Below, piece after piece: positions 39,138 to 50,326 of a stretch of DNA of 64,000 nt. The notes under the pieces are model-generated. The model made no database searches, was not told the origin of the DNA, and saw nothing but the letters and a program-made list of their open reading frames with translations. The position numbers were made by a program, and so were the translations under genes. Each line of letters starts with the position of its first letter. Within the stretch, counting starts at the first letter, position 1. The stretch is from Cytobacillus sp. NJ13 (GTDB taxonomy: Bacteria > Bacillota > Bacilli > Bacillales > Cytobacillaceae): assembly GCA_030348385.1 (NCBI GenBank), contig JAUCFP010000006.1, positions 3,685,501 through 3,749,500 on the forward strand, written 5' to 3'.

Positions 39138-39314
39138 ATGAAAAAAATCTTGCTCTATACAGCCATCCTTGCAGCTGCTGCAGGAGTCTACTTCTTATAT
39201 GGAAAACAGCTGGGAGCCATTGCATTCTATCTGCTCTCCATTTACTTCACCTGGCTCGCCTATAAAAAATGGGACCGCCCGTTAAAGCGCAGGAGGAGGA
39301 AAAGGGCAGATTAG
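39138..39314 (+). CDS. Small membrane protein of unknown function
   Basis: 58 residues: MKKILLYTAILAAAAGVYFL, a short loop, then AIAFYLLSIYFTWLAY and a strongly basic tail (RRRRKRAD). Two membrane spans with a cytosolic Arg/Lys tail. Ribosome site TGAGGATG eight bases before the ATG. I recognise no family; it is short, but the start signal, hydropathy and tail make a real gene likely. Confidence 0.6.
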   Translation: MKKILLYTAILAAAAGVYFLYGKQLGAIAFYLLSIYFTWLAYKKWDRPLKRRRRKRAD

Positions 39315-39390
39315 CTTCCTTTAAAAGGGAAATCCAAAAAGTTATTGTCTTGTGATACACATAGAATTTTACCTGCTGAGTTAATTAAAG

Positions 39391-39536
39391 CGGAGGGCAC
39401 TTGATCTTAGAAAATGCTTCCGCATTTTCTTCGTGCGGTGTTTATCCGGGAAATGTCCTGCGGGAGGAGAGGGAGCGGGAGTCCCCGCAGGCGAAGCCGA
39501 GGAGGCGCTTATACATCCCCGTGGAAAGTAAATGCC
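39391..39536. repeat. GC-rich Bacillaceae intergenic repeat
   Basis: It begins GGAGGGCACTT and ends near AAGTAAATGCC (imperfect terminal inverted repeats). Inside are hairpin AAAATGC-TTCC-GCATTTT and the pair CCTGCGGG / CCCCGCAGG with GCGAAGCCGAGGAGGC. I recall similar sequences scattered through Bacillaceae genomes; only this copy is in the window. It fills much of the 469-bp gap before rpoE. Confidence 0.65.
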
Positions 39537-39654
39537 ATGCTAAAATTAACGGACATCATTCAAACCTCTTATTAAGATAATTCAAAATCAAGAAAAACCG
39601 CATAAAAATACGCAGAACAGCAGATATAACTGGCATAAACCGTAAAAATTTGTT

Positions 39655-39707
39655 TATAATGAAGAATATGCCTTCTTGCAGGCTGTCCACATGCATTTGC
39701 GGACAGC
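39655..39707 (+). promoter_or_regulatory. Possible rpoE -10 element and leader hairpin
   Basis: TATAAT at 39655-39660 is a consensus -10, but the -35 is weak (CTGGCA, 19-base spacer). Downstream, GCTGTCC (39682) and GGACAGC (39701) form a perfect 7-bp stem with a 12-nt loop in the presumed leader. Confidence 0.4.
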
Positions 39708-39783
39708 TGCGGAACTTCAGCTTAAATAGTTTGTGATTTGCGCTGCAGAATGAGCGTTTACATAGGGAAAGGAAGTGCTGATA

Positions 39784-40368
39784 TTGAGTTTGGAACAGTT
39801 CTCAAAAGAAGAATTACAAGAAATGTCATTGATCGAAGTGGCTTATGAACTTCTAACAAGCAAAAAAGAACCAATGGCCTTTAATGACATTATGAATGAA
39901 GTGGCTAAACTTATGAACCTTTCAGAGGAACAAGTCAAAGGGAAAATTGCACAGTTCTATACAGATTTAAATATAGATGGCCATTTTATCGGATTGGGCG
40001 AAAACCGCTGGGGCCTTCGATCATGGTATCCGGTTGACCAATATGAAGAAGAAATCGTTACCGTAATCAAGCCTAAAAAGAAAAAGGCGAAGAAAAAGGA
40101 CGATGATGATCTCGATCTTGAAGATTATGACGAGCTTGATGAAGAAGATATCGATTACGACGATATCGACGGATTCGACGATGATGATCTGACAGAAGAC
40201 GATGATGACGATCTTCTTGATGATGACGATGATCTTGATGATGATGATGATGAGTTCGAAGACGATGATGATATAATTGATAAAGATGAAGAATACGACC
40301 TTGGCGATGAAGACGAAGAGCTTGAGGAAGATGACCTCGACGCTGACGAAGACGAAGAAGATTTATAA
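39784..40368 (+). CDS. rpoE: RNA polymerase delta subunit
   Basis: 194 residues from TTG 39784 (AAAGGAAG eight bases upstream; GTG 39775 is too close to it). N-terminal folded HARE-HTH domain (QEMSLIEVAYELL, then LGENRWGLRSWYP) and, from about residue 105, a highly acidic Asp/Glu tail. Delta is specific to Firmicutes; it raises RNA polymerase recycling and sensitivity to initiating NTP. The gene lies before pyrG, as in B. subtilis. Confidence 0.95.
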   Translation: MSLEQFSKEELQEMSLIEVAYELLTSKKEPMAFNDIMNEVAKLMNLSEEQVKGKIAQFYTDLNIDGHFIGLGENRWGLRSWYPVDQYEEEIVTVIKPKKKKAKKKDDDDLDLEDYDELDEEDIDYDDIDGFDDDDLTEDDDDDLLDDDDDLDDDDDEFEDDDDIIDKDEEYDLGDEDEELEEDDLDADEDEEDL

Positions 40369-40370
40369 TC

Positions 40371-40490
40371 TTGACTTTTCGTTTCAGGGCTTGTAGAATA
40401 CTTTTTGGGCTCCTTAAAAAAGGACGATTCGTTTAGACGCTAATAGCGCTCCCTTACTTACTTAAGTAAGAGGGGCGCTTTTTATTTTTT
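40371..40490 (+). promoter_or_regulatory. pyrG promoter and CTP-sensing reiterative-transcription attenuator
   Basis: TTGACT, 17-base spacer, TAGAAT, then seven bases to a predicted start GGGCTCC (40407). Downstream at 40445 a stem AGCGCTCCCTTACTTA / TAAGTAAGAGGGGCGCT ends in a T-run. In B. subtilis, low CTP makes polymerase stutter G residues at GGGC, and the poly-G 5' end pairs with the CU-rich stem arm to prevent termination. All parts are here: GGGCTC start, CTCCC in the 5' arm, and a terminator. Confidence 0.92.
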
Positions 40491-40549
40491 ATAGGCCGTG
40501 TGCCTTTTTAAAAGAGCTAAACCATCCCTTTGCGATAAGCTTCCGCTGA

Positions 40550-42247
<1,698 letters not shown>

Positions 42248-42251
42248 AGTG

Positions 42252-42283
42252 AAAAATCCCTCCGGATGCGGAGGGATTTTTTT
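42252..42283. terminator. Terminator of pyrG
   Basis: AAAAATCCCTCCG / CGGAGGGATTTTT with GATG loop, four bases after the stop. Confidence 0.92.
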
Positions 42284-42311
42284 GTGGTTGTTTTGAGGGA
42301 ATTTCTTTTAG

Positions 42312-42510
42312 GCACAAAGTTAATGTGCACGCTCAACCCAAGAAAATCCGCGGGTAAAAGTCCCGGACCCGCGCACAAAGTTAATATACGCACGCAACCC
42401 AAAAAAATCAGCGGACAAAAGACTTGAATCCGGGTGCAATTGAAACAAACGCACACAAATCGAGTATACCCGCGCGTATAGTCCTGGACATCACATTTTT
42501 CGCGGATAAA
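42312..42510 (+). repeat. About 20-21-bp-period degenerate array (GCACAAA motif)
   Basis: GCACAAAGTTAAT at 42312 and 42373 (61 apart, about three periods), with intermediate degenerate units GCGGGTAAAA, GCGGACAAAA, GCACACAAAT and GCGGATAAAT at roughly 20-21-base steps. It lies between convergent pyrG and ywjG. This is the most degenerate of the arrays. Confidence 0.6.
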
Positions 42511-42531
42511 TGAAGACTTCACCGGCCAAAT

Positions 42532-43053
42532 TTATTCATACTCCGCCAAAATCTCATCAATCGTAAACTTAATTCCATAATAAACAAATAAAGCAGCCAT
42601 GGAAGCCGGATAGCCGAAGCGGTTGCCTTCTTCATCAGGCAGAAGCCCTTTAGCAAGCTTCAAATCAATATGGACATCGGCTAAATCAGCGATGTTAACA
42701 TTGCTTTCCGCCTTAATAGTGCTCACTGCCACAAAGGGTATTCCTTTTTCAGACAAAGATTTTGCCAGAACGGCTGCGTCTTCGTCATCTGAATGTCTTG
42801 AGAAGATGATTACTCTGTCTGTTTCTGAGACTTCCTCATCACTTTCCAAAATCGCTGCATCTCTAAGCGGTTCCTGGCTTTGAACGGCTTCATAGCCAAT
42901 TGCAGCCATTTCTTTTGTACCGTAAATATATATTTTCCCATCACCGGCGGCAGCCTGAGCCAATAGGCGTGCACTGTCCTCGATGGAAAACTCTTCTTTT
43001 TCCTGAAGTCTTTTAAACAAGCCTGTCAGCTGGGTAGAAAACATCTTAAGCAA
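42532..43053 (-). CDS. ywjG: YwjG family protein (DUF2529)
   Basis: 173 residues from TTG 43053 (GAAGGAG nine bases upstream). SIS-like pattern: GDGKIYIYGTKEMAAIGYE near residue 40 and RVIIFSRHSDDEDA near 80, then a C-terminal FGYPASMAALFVYYGI. DUF2529 proteins are unstudied. The same gene lies between pyrG and spo0F in B. subtilis, divergent from spo0F. Confidence 0.85.
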   Translation of the reverse strand: MLKMFSTQLTGLFKRLQEKEEFSIEDSARLLAQAAAGDGKIYIYGTKEMAAIGYEAVQSQEPLRDAAILESDEEVSETDRVIIFSRHSDDEDAAVLAKSLSEKGIPFVAVSTIKAESNVNIADLADVHIDLKLAKGLLPDEEGNRFGYPASMAALFVYYGIKFTIDEILAEYE

Positions 43054-43148
43054 ATTATTTCACTCCTTCGATCACTGCACTTAGCGGTTCTATTATAGTG
43101 AAAAGGGAGGAAAAGGTAAAATATTCACATTTGAAATTGCAAATACCA

Positions 43149-43176
43149 GCAGGAATAATCATGTTTCACAGAGAAA
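43149..43176 (+). promoter_or_regulatory. Candidate sigma-H promoter of spo0F
   Basis: GCAGGAATA, 12-base spacer, AGAGAAA: two mismatches to the sigma-H consensus RNAGGAWWT-N12-RNNGAAT. spo0F has a sigma-H promoter in B. subtilis. I see no convincing 0A-box nearby. Confidence 0.45.
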
Positions 43177-43273
43177 TTAGCTGTAGGAGAATGTATAGTT
43201 AAGTGACCTGCAGTCATAATTCAGTATGGTTTTAAACCTAAGTGCTTTTAATACGACAGGAAGAGGTGGCTTG

Positions 43274-43648
43274 ATGAAAGGGAAAATATTAATTGTAGAT
43301 GATCAGTTCGGAATCCGTATTTTGCTTAATGAGGTACTACAGAAAGAAGGGTACGACACATACCAGGCTGCCAATGGAGTCCAGGCTCTCGACATTGTTT
43401 CCAAGCATTCGCCTGATCTTGTTCTTCTCGACATGAAAATACCGGGAATGGACGGGATTGAAATTTTAAAAAGAATGAGAGTGGTGGATAAAGATATCCG
43501 CGTCATTATCATGACTGCATATGGCGAACTCGATATGATTCAGGAGGCCAAGGATCTGGGAGCTCTTACTCACTTTGCGAAGCCATTTGATATCGATGAC
43601 ATCAGGGCAGCGGTAAAGAAATATCTGCCTGTGCCAAACTCGAAATAA
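43274..43648 (+). CDS. spo0F: Sporulation phosphorelay response regulator Spo0F
   Basis: 124 residues from ATG 43274 after AAGAGGTGG; an in-frame ATG at 43226 would add 16 unsupported residues. A single receiver domain without output: acidic pair Asp9-Asp10, phosphorylation site Asp53 in [11 protein letters not shown], Thr81 and Lys103 (FAKPF). Spo0F takes phosphate from sporulation kinases and passes it to Spo0B and then Spo0A. All phosphorelay contact residues I can recall are conserved. Confidence 0.97.
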   Translation: MKGKILIVDDQFGIRILLNEVLQKEGYDTYQAANGVQALDIVSKHSPDLVLLDMKIPGMDGIEILKRMRVVDKDIRVIIMTAYGELDMIQEAKDLGALTHFAKPFDIDDIRAAVKKYLPVPNSK

Positions 43649-43682
43649 ACCAAAATTAACCGTTTTTAACCTGAAATTCCAT

Positions 43683-43708
43683 CGCTATAAAAATGATAGC
43701 GTTTGCTT
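43683..43708 (+). terminator. Weak terminator after spo0F
   Basis: CGCTAT / ATAGCG stem with 7-nt loop, followed by TTTGCTTT. Confidence 0.5.
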
Positions 43709-43902
43709 TATGACAATTAACAAAAACGCTCTGGAATAATGGCTTTTCTAAGTCCTTTTTGGTATGATAACAGATGAATTCCAAAGGATCGTATCTGTTT
43801 AGCGGACTATTTTAAGGGTACATATTCGATAGTGTTAAGGGGAAAACTTTAACAGTGTTTAGTCTGATGAACTTAAACGATTATCAATAAGGAGGAAGAA
43901 AA

Positions 43903-44760
43903 ATGCCTTTAGTTTCTATGACTGAAATGCTGAATAAAGCAAAATCAGAAGGCTATGCAGTAGGTCAATTTAACTTAAACAACCTTGAGTTCACTCAAGC
44001 TATCCTGCAGGCGGCAGAAGAAGAAAAATCACCGGTTATCCTTGGTGTTTCCGAAGGTGCTGCACGCTACATGGGCGGTTTCAAAACGGTTGTAAAGATG
44101 GTTGAAGGACTGCTGGAAGATTACAAAATTACCGTTCCAGTGGCTATCCACTTAGACCACGGTTCAAGTTTTGATAAATGTAAAGAAGCGATCGATGCAG
44201 GCTTCACATCCGTTATGATCGATGCTTCTCATGATCCGTTCGAACAAAACGTTGAGACTACTTCTAAAGTAGTTGAATATGCACATTCAAAAGGCGTTTC
44301 AGTAGAAGCAGAGTTAGGAACTGTCGGCGGACAGGAAGACGATGTTGTTGCAGATGGCGTTATTTATGCTGATGCTAAAGAATGTGAAGAACTGGTAAAG
44401 CGCACAGGCATTGACTGCCTTGCTCCAGCACTAGGTTCTGTTCATGGACCATATAAAGGTGAGCCAAACCTTGGCTTTGCTGAAATGGAAGAGATCGGAA
44501 GCCTTACTGGTGTTCCTTTAGTTCTTCATGGCGGAACTGGAATCCCAACAAAGGATATCCAAAAGTCTATCTCTTTAGGAACTGCAAAAATCAATGTAAA
44601 CACTGAAAACCAAATTGCTTCTGCAAAACGCGTTCGCGAAGTATTGGCAGCAGATACAGAAGTATACGATCCGCGCAAATACTTAGGACCAGCACGCGAA
44701 GCGATTAAAGAAACTGTAATCGGCAAAATGCGCGAGTTCGGTTCTTCAAACAAAGCATAA
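43903..44760 (+). CDS. fbaA: Class II fructose-1,6-bisphosphate aldolase
   Basis: 285 residues. Zinc ligands in [10 protein letters not shown] (His near 84-86), [16 protein letters not shown] and [18 protein letters not shown] binds substrate. It interconverts fructose bisphosphate and triose phosphates in glycolysis and gluconeogenesis. Its neighbours tal and glpX are also central carbon genes. Strong ribosome site AAGGAGGAAG. Codon use looks highly biased, as expected for an abundant enzyme. Confidence 0.97.
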   Translation: MPLVSMTEMLNKAKSEGYAVGQFNLNNLEFTQAILQAAEEEKSPVILGVSEGAARYMGGFKTVVKMVEGLLEDYKITVPVAIHLDHGSSFDKCKEAIDAGFTSVMIDASHDPFEQNVETTSKVVEYAHSKGVSVEAELGTVGGQEDDVVADGVIYADAKECEELVKRTGIDCLAPALGSVHGPYKGEPNLGFAEMEEIGSLTGVPLVLHGGTGIPTKDIQKSISLGTAKINVNTENQIASAKRVREVLAADTEVYDPRKYLGPAREAIKETVIGKMREFGSSNKA

Positions 44761-44777
44761 ATAATATCATTTGATAA

Positions 44778-44817
44778 GAAACCGCTTCTAGATTTAGGGG
44801 CGGTTTCCCTGTATTTT
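44778..44817 (+). terminator. Terminator of fbaA
   Basis: GAAACCGC / GCGGTTTC stem with a 14-nt loop, then CCTGTATTTTT. Confidence 0.8.
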
Positions 44818-44954
44818 TATCCGGCGGTTCGCTGAGTGCCTGCTGGGAAATTTCTGCTTTCAAATGTAAGGCTTTACAGAATCACAACTTTATTTAATAA
44901 TACATAGATATCCGCAACATTAATTATCAAAATATTAAACAAGGTGGGATTTTT

Positions 44955-45599
44955 ATGAAGTTTTTCATCGATACAGCAAACATGGACGAAATTAAAGAAG
45001 CATATGCCCTTGGGGTAGTAGCAGGAGTAACAACCAATCCATCATTGGTGGCAAAGGAAAAGAATGTATCCTTCCCTGACCGTCTTCGCGAAATCACGGA
45101 TTTGGTGCCAGGCTCAGTAAGCGCTGAGGTTATCGCCCTTGATGCTGAAGGTATGATTAAAGAAGGAAGAGAGCTTGCGGCGATTGCACCGAACATCACA
45201 ATCAAGGTGCCAATGACACCCGATGGCTTAAAAGCAGTAAGTGCTTTTTCAAAAGAAGGCATTAAAACAAATGTAACTTTGATCTTCAGTGCAAACCAGG
45301 CGCTGCTTGCTGCAAGAGCAGGTGCTACATACGTTTCTCCTTTCCTTGGACGTTTGGATGATATTGGCCATAATGGTCTGGATCTCATTTCCACAATCGC
45401 AGAAATCTTCGCGATTCATGACATTGATACAGAAATCATCGCAGCTTCCATCAGACATCCTCAGCACGTGACGGATGCAGCATTAAGAGGAGCCCATATT
45501 GCGACAGTTCCTTATAAAGTCATCCAGCAATTATTCAACCATCCTCTGACAGATAAGGGAATCGAAGCGTTCCTGGCAGACTGGAACTCAAGAGGATAA
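44955..45599 (+). CDS. tal: Transaldolase (small MipB/TalC type)
   Basis: 214 residues, the size of the short transaldolase/fructose-6-phosphate aldolase family. Schiff-base lysine in [15 protein letters not shown] (near 84), [13 protein letters not shown] at the N-terminus, [17 protein letters not shown]. subtilis ywjH/tal is a true transaldolase in the pentose phosphate pathway. Ribosome site AAGGTGGG. Confidence 0.94.
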   Translation: MKFFIDTANMDEIKEAYALGVVAGVTTNPSLVAKEKNVSFPDRLREITDLVPGSVSAEVIALDAEGMIKEGRELAAIAPNITIKVPMTPDGLKAVSAFSKEGIKTNVTLIFSANQALLAARAGATYVSPFLGRLDDIGHNGLDLISTIAEIFAIHDIDTEIIAASIRHPQHVTDAALRGAHIATVPYKVIQQLFNHPLTDKGIEAFLADWNSRG

Positions 45600-45647
45600 T
45601 GGATTCTTCGGAAAAATAACTCTAGGAAACTGGCTTTGTTTATTTGT

Positions 45648-45721
45648 ACTTTGAGAGCTGTCTAGCGCAAGCAGCCTACCCCCTCGAGGTGTCAGGGGTG
45701 GGCAAGGCGCTTGCGCTTTTC
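45648..45721. repeat. tgtctag repeat, copy near tal
   Basis: It begins ACTTTGAGAGCTGTCTAGCG and ends AAGGCGCTTGCGCTTTTC with hairpin core. TTGAG occurs at 45651-45655 and again at 45722-45726, a possible target duplication around a 66-bp insert; however ACTTYGAGAG is shared with the copy at 6478, so the left TTGAG may belong to the element. Confidence 0.75.
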
Positions 45722-45726
45722 TTGAG

Positions 45727-46128
45727 CAAAGCCAGCCCCTTCACTTGTACCCCGGCTTTAGTGCTTCTTTCTTAATTTTAACTTTTTTTGAATACAATAC
45801 ATGAGATTTGATTTTTCGTGTAAACTATAGGATAAAGATAATGTCGGAATCTGTAAAAAACACATGGAAAATTGTTCCTTATTCATCTTGCAATGTTGCA
45901 AAATGCAGATACATGATAATATGTAAGTGCATATTTTCCCAAAGACTATTTTTCCGATGTTAAAAATAGACAAGCCTATTTGGTTTCTTATAGAATCTGG
46001 GGCTATTTTCTGGCGGAATTGGTTAGAAAAGTAGTGGGTAGCTTTTGCTGTAAGGGCTATCAATTTTTTAAATATTGAAGTCAAATATCAGCATGTGTGT
46101 TTAACAACGGCTTAGAAGGGAGTTACAA
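45727..46128. other. Gene-free stretch upstream of murAB
   Basis: A/T-rich, no convincing ORF. It contains TTGCAATGTTGCAA at 45888-45901 (two palindromic halves), possibly an operator. No clear -10/-35 pair or riboswitch. The murAB ribosome site AGAAGGGAG is at its right end. Confidence 0.4.
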
Positions 46129-47415
46129 ATGGAAAAGCTAATGATTGCAGGCGGATATCCATTAAAAGGAACAGTCCGGATCAGCGGAGCGAAGAATAGT
46201 GCAGTAGCATTGATTCCAGCTACCATTTTAGCGGAATCGCCTGTGACAATTGAAGGTTTGCCGGATATTTCGGATGTACAAATTCTAAAAGATTTGCTTG
46301 AAGAAATAGGGGGCACTGTCGAATTCTCTGAAAATGATATGACAGTTGATCCCTCTTCCATGATTTCCATGCCTTTGCCGAACGGAAAAGTGAAAAAATT
46401 ACGCGCTTCCTATTATTTAATGGGAGCGATGCTCGGCCGATTTAAAAAAGCAGTTATTGGACTTCCTGGCGGGTGCCATCTGGGGCCAAGGCCGATTGAC
46501 CAGCATATTAAAGGTTTTGAAGCTCTTGGCGCGCGTGTGACCAATGAGCAGGGAGCCATTTACCTTCGTGCCGATGAGCTTCGCGGAGCCCGTATTTATC
46601 TCGATGTTGTCAGCGTTGGGGCAACCATCAATATTATGCTTGCCGCTGTCAGGGCAAAAGGCAGAACAATAATTGAAAATGCTGCAAAAGAGCCTGAGAT
46701 CATTGATGTTGCTACACTTTTAACCAATATGGGTGCGAGAATCAAGGGTGCCGGCACAGATGTGATCCGCATCGATGGCGTAGACCAGCTTCATGGCTGC
46801 CAGCATACGATTATCCCAGACAGGATTGAAGCGGGAACCTATATGATTGTTGGTGCAGCGGCTGGAGAAGGTGTGCTGATTGACAATGTCATCCCCCATC
46901 ACCTTGAGTCCCTAATAGCAAAGCTGCGCGAAATGGGCGTTCAGGTTGAAACGAACGACGATCAGGTATTTGTCGGGCCAGCTGAGAAAATGAAAGCAGT
47001 GGATATTAAAACGCTTGTATATCCTGGCTTCCCAACAGACCTTCAGCAGCCGCTGACTTCTCTGTTAACAGGTGCAGAAGGGACAAGCATGGTTACGGAT
47101 ACCATTTATAGTGCCCGCTTCAAGCATATTGATGAGCTGCGCAGAATGAATGCCAACATAAAAGTTGAAGGACGCTCGGCGATCATCAATGGGCCCATTC
47201 AGCTTCAGGGCGCTAAAGTTAAGGCGAGCGATTTGCGCGCAGGCGCAGCACTGGTAATTGCCGGCTTGATGGCTGAGGGAGTTACCGAAGTCACAGGCTT
47301 AGAGCATATCGACAGAGGCTATAGCCACCTTGTTGAAAAGCTGAATGGACTTGGTGCCACAATCTGGCGTGAAGAAATGAGCAAAGAAGAAATGGAACAA
47401 ATGAAGAACGCTTAA
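46129..47415 (+). CDS. murAB: UDP-N-acetylglucosamine 1-carboxyvinyltransferase (second MurA paralogue)
   Basis: 428 residues. MurA motifs: [14 protein letters not shown] with Lys22, catalytic Cys in [15 protein letters not shown] (near 117), and [12 protein letters not shown] near 305. It transfers enolpyruvate from PEP to UDP-GlcNAc, the first committed step of peptidoglycan synthesis. By position (tal-murAB-glpX-rho) it is the MurAB/MurZ paralogue; the main MurAA is expected elsewhere in the genome. Confidence 0.93.
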   Translation: MEKLMIAGGYPLKGTVRISGAKNSAVALIPATILAESPVTIEGLPDISDVQILKDLLEEIGGTVEFSENDMTVDPSSMISMPLPNGKVKKLRASYYLMGAMLGRFKKAVIGLPGGCHLGPRPIDQHIKGFEALGARVTNEQGAIYLRADELRGARIYLDVVSVGATINIMLAAVRAKGRTIIENAAKEPEIIDVATLLTNMGARIKGAGTDVIRIDGVDQLHGCQHTIIPDRIEAGTYMIVGAAAGEGVLIDNVIPHHLESLIAKLREMGVQVETNDDQVFVGPAEKMKAVDIKTLVYPGFPTDLQQPLTSLLTGAEGTSMVTDTIYSARFKHIDELRRMNANIKVEGRSAIINGPIQLQGAKVKASDLRAGAALVIAGLMAEGVTEVTGLEHIDRGYSHLVEKLNGLGATIWREEMSKEEMEQMKNA

Positions 47416-47504
47416 TAGAGACACATCTTGGAATATTGACAGCTGACTGATTTATACTTGAAAAAAGCTTAAGTAACATCAGCAGACAAATACAAATTAA
47501 GGCG

Positions 47505-47546
47505 GGCTATGCGGTGCCGGCGGTCAAGAGCCGGTCCGCATTCGCC
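47505..47546 (+). other. GC-rich hairpin in the glpX leader
   Basis: Three paired blocks GGC/GCC, ATGCGG/CCGCAT and CCGGC/GCCGG around an 8-nt loop (GGTCAAGA), with two small internal loops. It ends 22 bases before the glpX ribosome site GGGGAGGAAG. No T-run, so it is not a terminator; it could stabilise or regulate the glpX message. Confidence 0.6.
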
Positions 47547-47582
47547 ATGCTGCCAGCCTTAGAATTCGGGGAGGAAGAATCG

Positions 47583-48545
47583 ATGGAAAGAAGTTTATCA
47601 ATGGAATTAGTTCGCGTAACGGAAGGTGCCGCTTTAGCATCAGCACGCTGGATGGGCCGCGGATTAAAAGATGAAGCGGATGATGCCGCTACTTCTGCAA
47701 TGAGAGATGTATTCGATACTGTGCCAATGAAGGGAACAGTCGTTATCGGAGAAGGCGAAATGGATGAAGCACCGATGCTTTATATCGGGGAAAAGCTTGG
47801 AACTGGCTATGGTCCACGTGTCGATGTTGCCGTCGATCCGCTGGAAGGCACCAACATCGTAGCATCTGGCGGCTGGAATGCATTAGCTGTTCTAGCGGTT
47901 GCTGACCACGGAAACCTTCTGCATGCTCCGGATATGTACATGGACAAAATCGCAGTCGGTCCTGAAGCGGTTGGACAAATTGATATTAACGCTTCTGTTT
48001 TGGATAATTTGAAAGCGGTCGCAAGAGCAAAAAACAAAGATATCCAGGATGTCGTGGCTACAGTGCTTAACCGTGAGCGCCATGAGCACATCATCAGCCA
48101 GCTTCGCGAAGCTGGTGCCAGAATTAAGTTAATCAATGATGGGGACGTAGCTGGAGCCATTAATACAGCTTTTGATGAGACAGGTGTGGATATCCTGTTC
48201 GGATCAGGCGGAGCACCAGAAGGCGTGCTGGCAGCTGTTGCCCTTAAGTGCCTTGGCGGGGAAATTCAGGGGAAACTTCTTCCGCAAAATGACGCAGAGG
48301 CTGAGCGCTGCTTGAAGATGGGGCTTGATATTAATAAAATCCTTCTTATGGAAGACCTGGTAAAAGGCGATGACGCGATTTTTGCTGCAACAGGCGTAAC
48401 AGACGGAGAGCTTCTGAAAGGCGTGCAGTTTAAAGGCTCATATGGTTCGACCCATTCGCTTGTTATGCGTGCCAAATCAGGTACGGTCCGCTTTGTAGAG
48501 GGACGCCATAGTCTAAAGAAAAAGCCAAATCTCGTTATTAAATAA
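47583..48545 (+). CDS. glpX: Class II fructose-1,6-bisphosphatase GlpX
   Basis: 320 residues from ATG 47583 (GGGGAGGAAGAATCG upstream; the frame continues 23 codons up through the leader hairpin without a start signal). GlpX motifs: [27 protein letters not shown] (metal ligands), [17 protein letters not shown]. It hydrolyses fructose bisphosphate in gluconeogenesis. Found between murAB and rho in many bacilli. Confidence 0.95.
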   Translation: MERSLSMELVRVTEGAALASARWMGRGLKDEADDAATSAMRDVFDTVPMKGTVVIGEGEMDEAPMLYIGEKLGTGYGPRVDVAVDPLEGTNIVASGGWNALAVLAVADHGNLLHAPDMYMDKIAVGPEAVGQIDINASVLDNLKAVARAKNKDIQDVVATVLNRERHEHIISQLREAGARIKLINDGDVAGAINTAFDETGVDILFGSGGAPEGVLAAVALKCLGGEIQGKLLPQNDAEAERCLKMGLDINKILLMEDLVKGDDAIFAATGVTDGELLKGVQFKGSYGSTHSLVMRAKSGTVRFVEGRHSLKKKPNLVIK

Positions 48546-48563
48546 TTTTCATAAAAGATAGAA

Positions 48564-48604
48564 GAAAATGAGAGCTGGCCATATGCGCCAGCCTGCTCAT
48601 TTTC
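48564..48604 (+). terminator. Terminator of glpX
   Basis: GAAAATGAG-x-GCTGGC / GCCAGC-xx-CTCATTTTC long stem with 7-nt loop and a T-rich tail. Confidence 0.75.
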
Positions 48605-48895
48605 ATTTCCTTCCTGCCATATTTTCCATATCAAATTTAATTATTGATTAATTTTCATATTAAGGGGTAAAATAGAGATTGTTTTTTGTGGAAGAGGATA
48701 CCCCCAAATTTCAACCGAAAAACGGACAACAAACCGTTCCGTTCCTCGAAACCTATAATTAAGAACATAATGATAGAATCTTCAACTATTTTCAGTACCT
48801 CAAAGTATCTTTCCCTTTCCTTTCATATACCGTTCAATATTTATACAGCTGCATATGGAGGAAATGATTGAAAATTTCAAAAGTGTGGTGTAAAA
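48605..48895 (+). promoter_or_regulatory. rho leader with pyrimidine-rich tract and possible upstream ORF
   Basis: A run of C/T-rich, G-poor sequence (TATCTTTCCCTTTCCTTTC at 48807-48825) resembles a Rho-loading region; B. subtilis rho is autoregulated by termination in its leader. A strong ribosome site GGAGG (48857-48861) stands 34 bases before the rho ATG, not beside it. It could serve ATG 48864 (9 codons, stop at 48891-48893, two bases before rho) or TTG 48868 (26 codons, overlapping rho). Confidence 0.5.
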
Positions 48896-50161
48896 ATGGG
48901 TTTAAACATTTCAAGTTTAGAAAATATGAAGCTGAAAGAGCTTTATGAACTTGCCCGTGAATATAAAGTATCTTATTACAGCAAGTTATCGAAAAAAGAA
49001 TTGATTTTTGCCATCCTAAAAGCAAGAGCAGAGCAGGAAGGCTACTTTTTCATGGAAGGTGTCCTGGAGATCATTCAGTCAGAAGGATTCGGCTTCCTTC
49101 GTCCAATCAACTATTCACCAAGCTCTGAGGATATTTATATTTCTGCTTCCCAGATCCGCCGTTTCGACTTGAGAAACGGAGATAAGGTTTCAGGAAAAGT
49201 CCGTCCTCCAAAAGAAAATGAGCGTTATTTCGGCCTTCTGCAAGTTGAAGCCGTGAATGGCGATGATCCGGAATCAGCAAAAGAGCGCGTTCACTTCCCT
49301 GGTCTGACTCCTTTATATCCAAACCGTCACATGAAACTGGAAACAGGTACAAGACAGCTGTCTACAAGAATTATGGACCTGCTTGCACCGGTTGGATTCG
49401 GGCAGCGCGGTCTGATTGTCGCGCCTCCTAAAGCAGGTAAGACTATGCTTTTAAAAGAAATTGCCAACAGCATTACAACCAACCACCCGGAAGCGGAACT
49501 GATCGTGCTATTGATTGACGAGCGCCCGGAAGAGGTAACAGACATTGAGCGTTCAGTTGCAGGCGATGTGGTCAGCTCAACATTTGATGAAGTGCCTGAA
49601 AACCACATTAAAGTGGCTGAGCTCGTTCTTGAACGCGCTATGCGCCTCGTTGAGCACAAGCGTGATGTTGTAATTTTGATGGACAGCATTACAAGACTGG
49701 CAAGAGCGTATAACCTGGTTATTCCACCAAGCGGAAGAACACTTTCCGGCGGTATTGACCCGGCGGCATTCCACCGTCCGAAGCGTTTCTTCGGTGCAGC
49801 GCGTAACATTGAAGAGGGCGGAAGCTTAACGATTTTGGCAACTGCACTCGTTGACACGGGTTCACGCATGGATGACGTCATCTACGAAGAATTCAAGGGG
49901 ACAGGCAATATGGAACTGCACCTTGACCGCTCCTTGGCTGAAAGAAGAATCTTTCCTGCCATCGACATCCGCCGCTCCGGAACGCGCAAAGAAGAACTTC
50001 TTATCCAAAAAGATCATCTGGACAAGCTATGGGCAATCCGCAAATCCATGTCCGATTCACCGGATTTTGCCGAAAAACTGCTTCGCAAGCTAAGACAGAC
50101 AAAATCGAACGAAGAGTTTTTTGCTAATTTGGCTGAAGAAATGAAGGCTAAGCGCTCTTAA
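48896..50161 (+). CDS. rho: Transcription termination factor Rho
   Basis: 421 residues. N-terminal helical domain ([13 protein letters not shown]), cold-shock-like RNA-binding domain (GFGFLRP near 62), Walker [11 protein letters not shown] (about 179-187), Walker B VVILMDS, and the R-loop [14 protein letters not shown]. It is a hexameric RNA helicase that ends transcripts. The ATG at 48896 has only a weak ribosome site, and an in-frame stop lies 8 codons upstream, so this start is firm. Confidence 0.97.
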   Translation: MGLNISSLENMKLKELYELAREYKVSYYSKLSKKELIFAILKARAEQEGYFFMEGVLEIIQSEGFGFLRPINYSPSSEDIYISASQIRRFDLRNGDKVSGKVRPPKENERYFGLLQVEAVNGDDPESAKERVHFPGLTPLYPNRHMKLETGTRQLSTRIMDLLAPVGFGQRGLIVAPPKAGKTMLLKEIANSITTNHPEAELIVLLIDERPEEVTDIERSVAGDVVSSTFDEVPENHIKVAELVLERAMRLVEHKRDVVILMDSITRLARAYNLVIPPSGRTLSGGIDPAAFHRPKRFFGAARNIEEGGSLTILATALVDTGSRMDDVIYEEFKGTGNMELHLDRSLAERRIFPAIDIRRSGTRKEELLIQKDHLDKLWAIRKSMSDSPDFAEKLLRKLRQTKSNEEFFANLAEEMKAKRS

Positions 50162-50326
50162 TAAGATTCCATTTGGAAATTCCAGGATGCGGAATTCGCA
50201 TATTGCAAAATATACATTGACTTGTTATAATGATGACAGTGTGTTTTTGAAGTTTACGGCAATTCATGATTGCCCGTAATATATAACTCTGTTTCGAATG
50301 ATTCAGGGCGGAAGGAGATGAAAAGA

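Noticed and set aside
45758..46084. 108-residue minus-strand frame before murAB
   Set aside because: No ribosome site, unusual composition, no recognisable domain; treated as non-coding.
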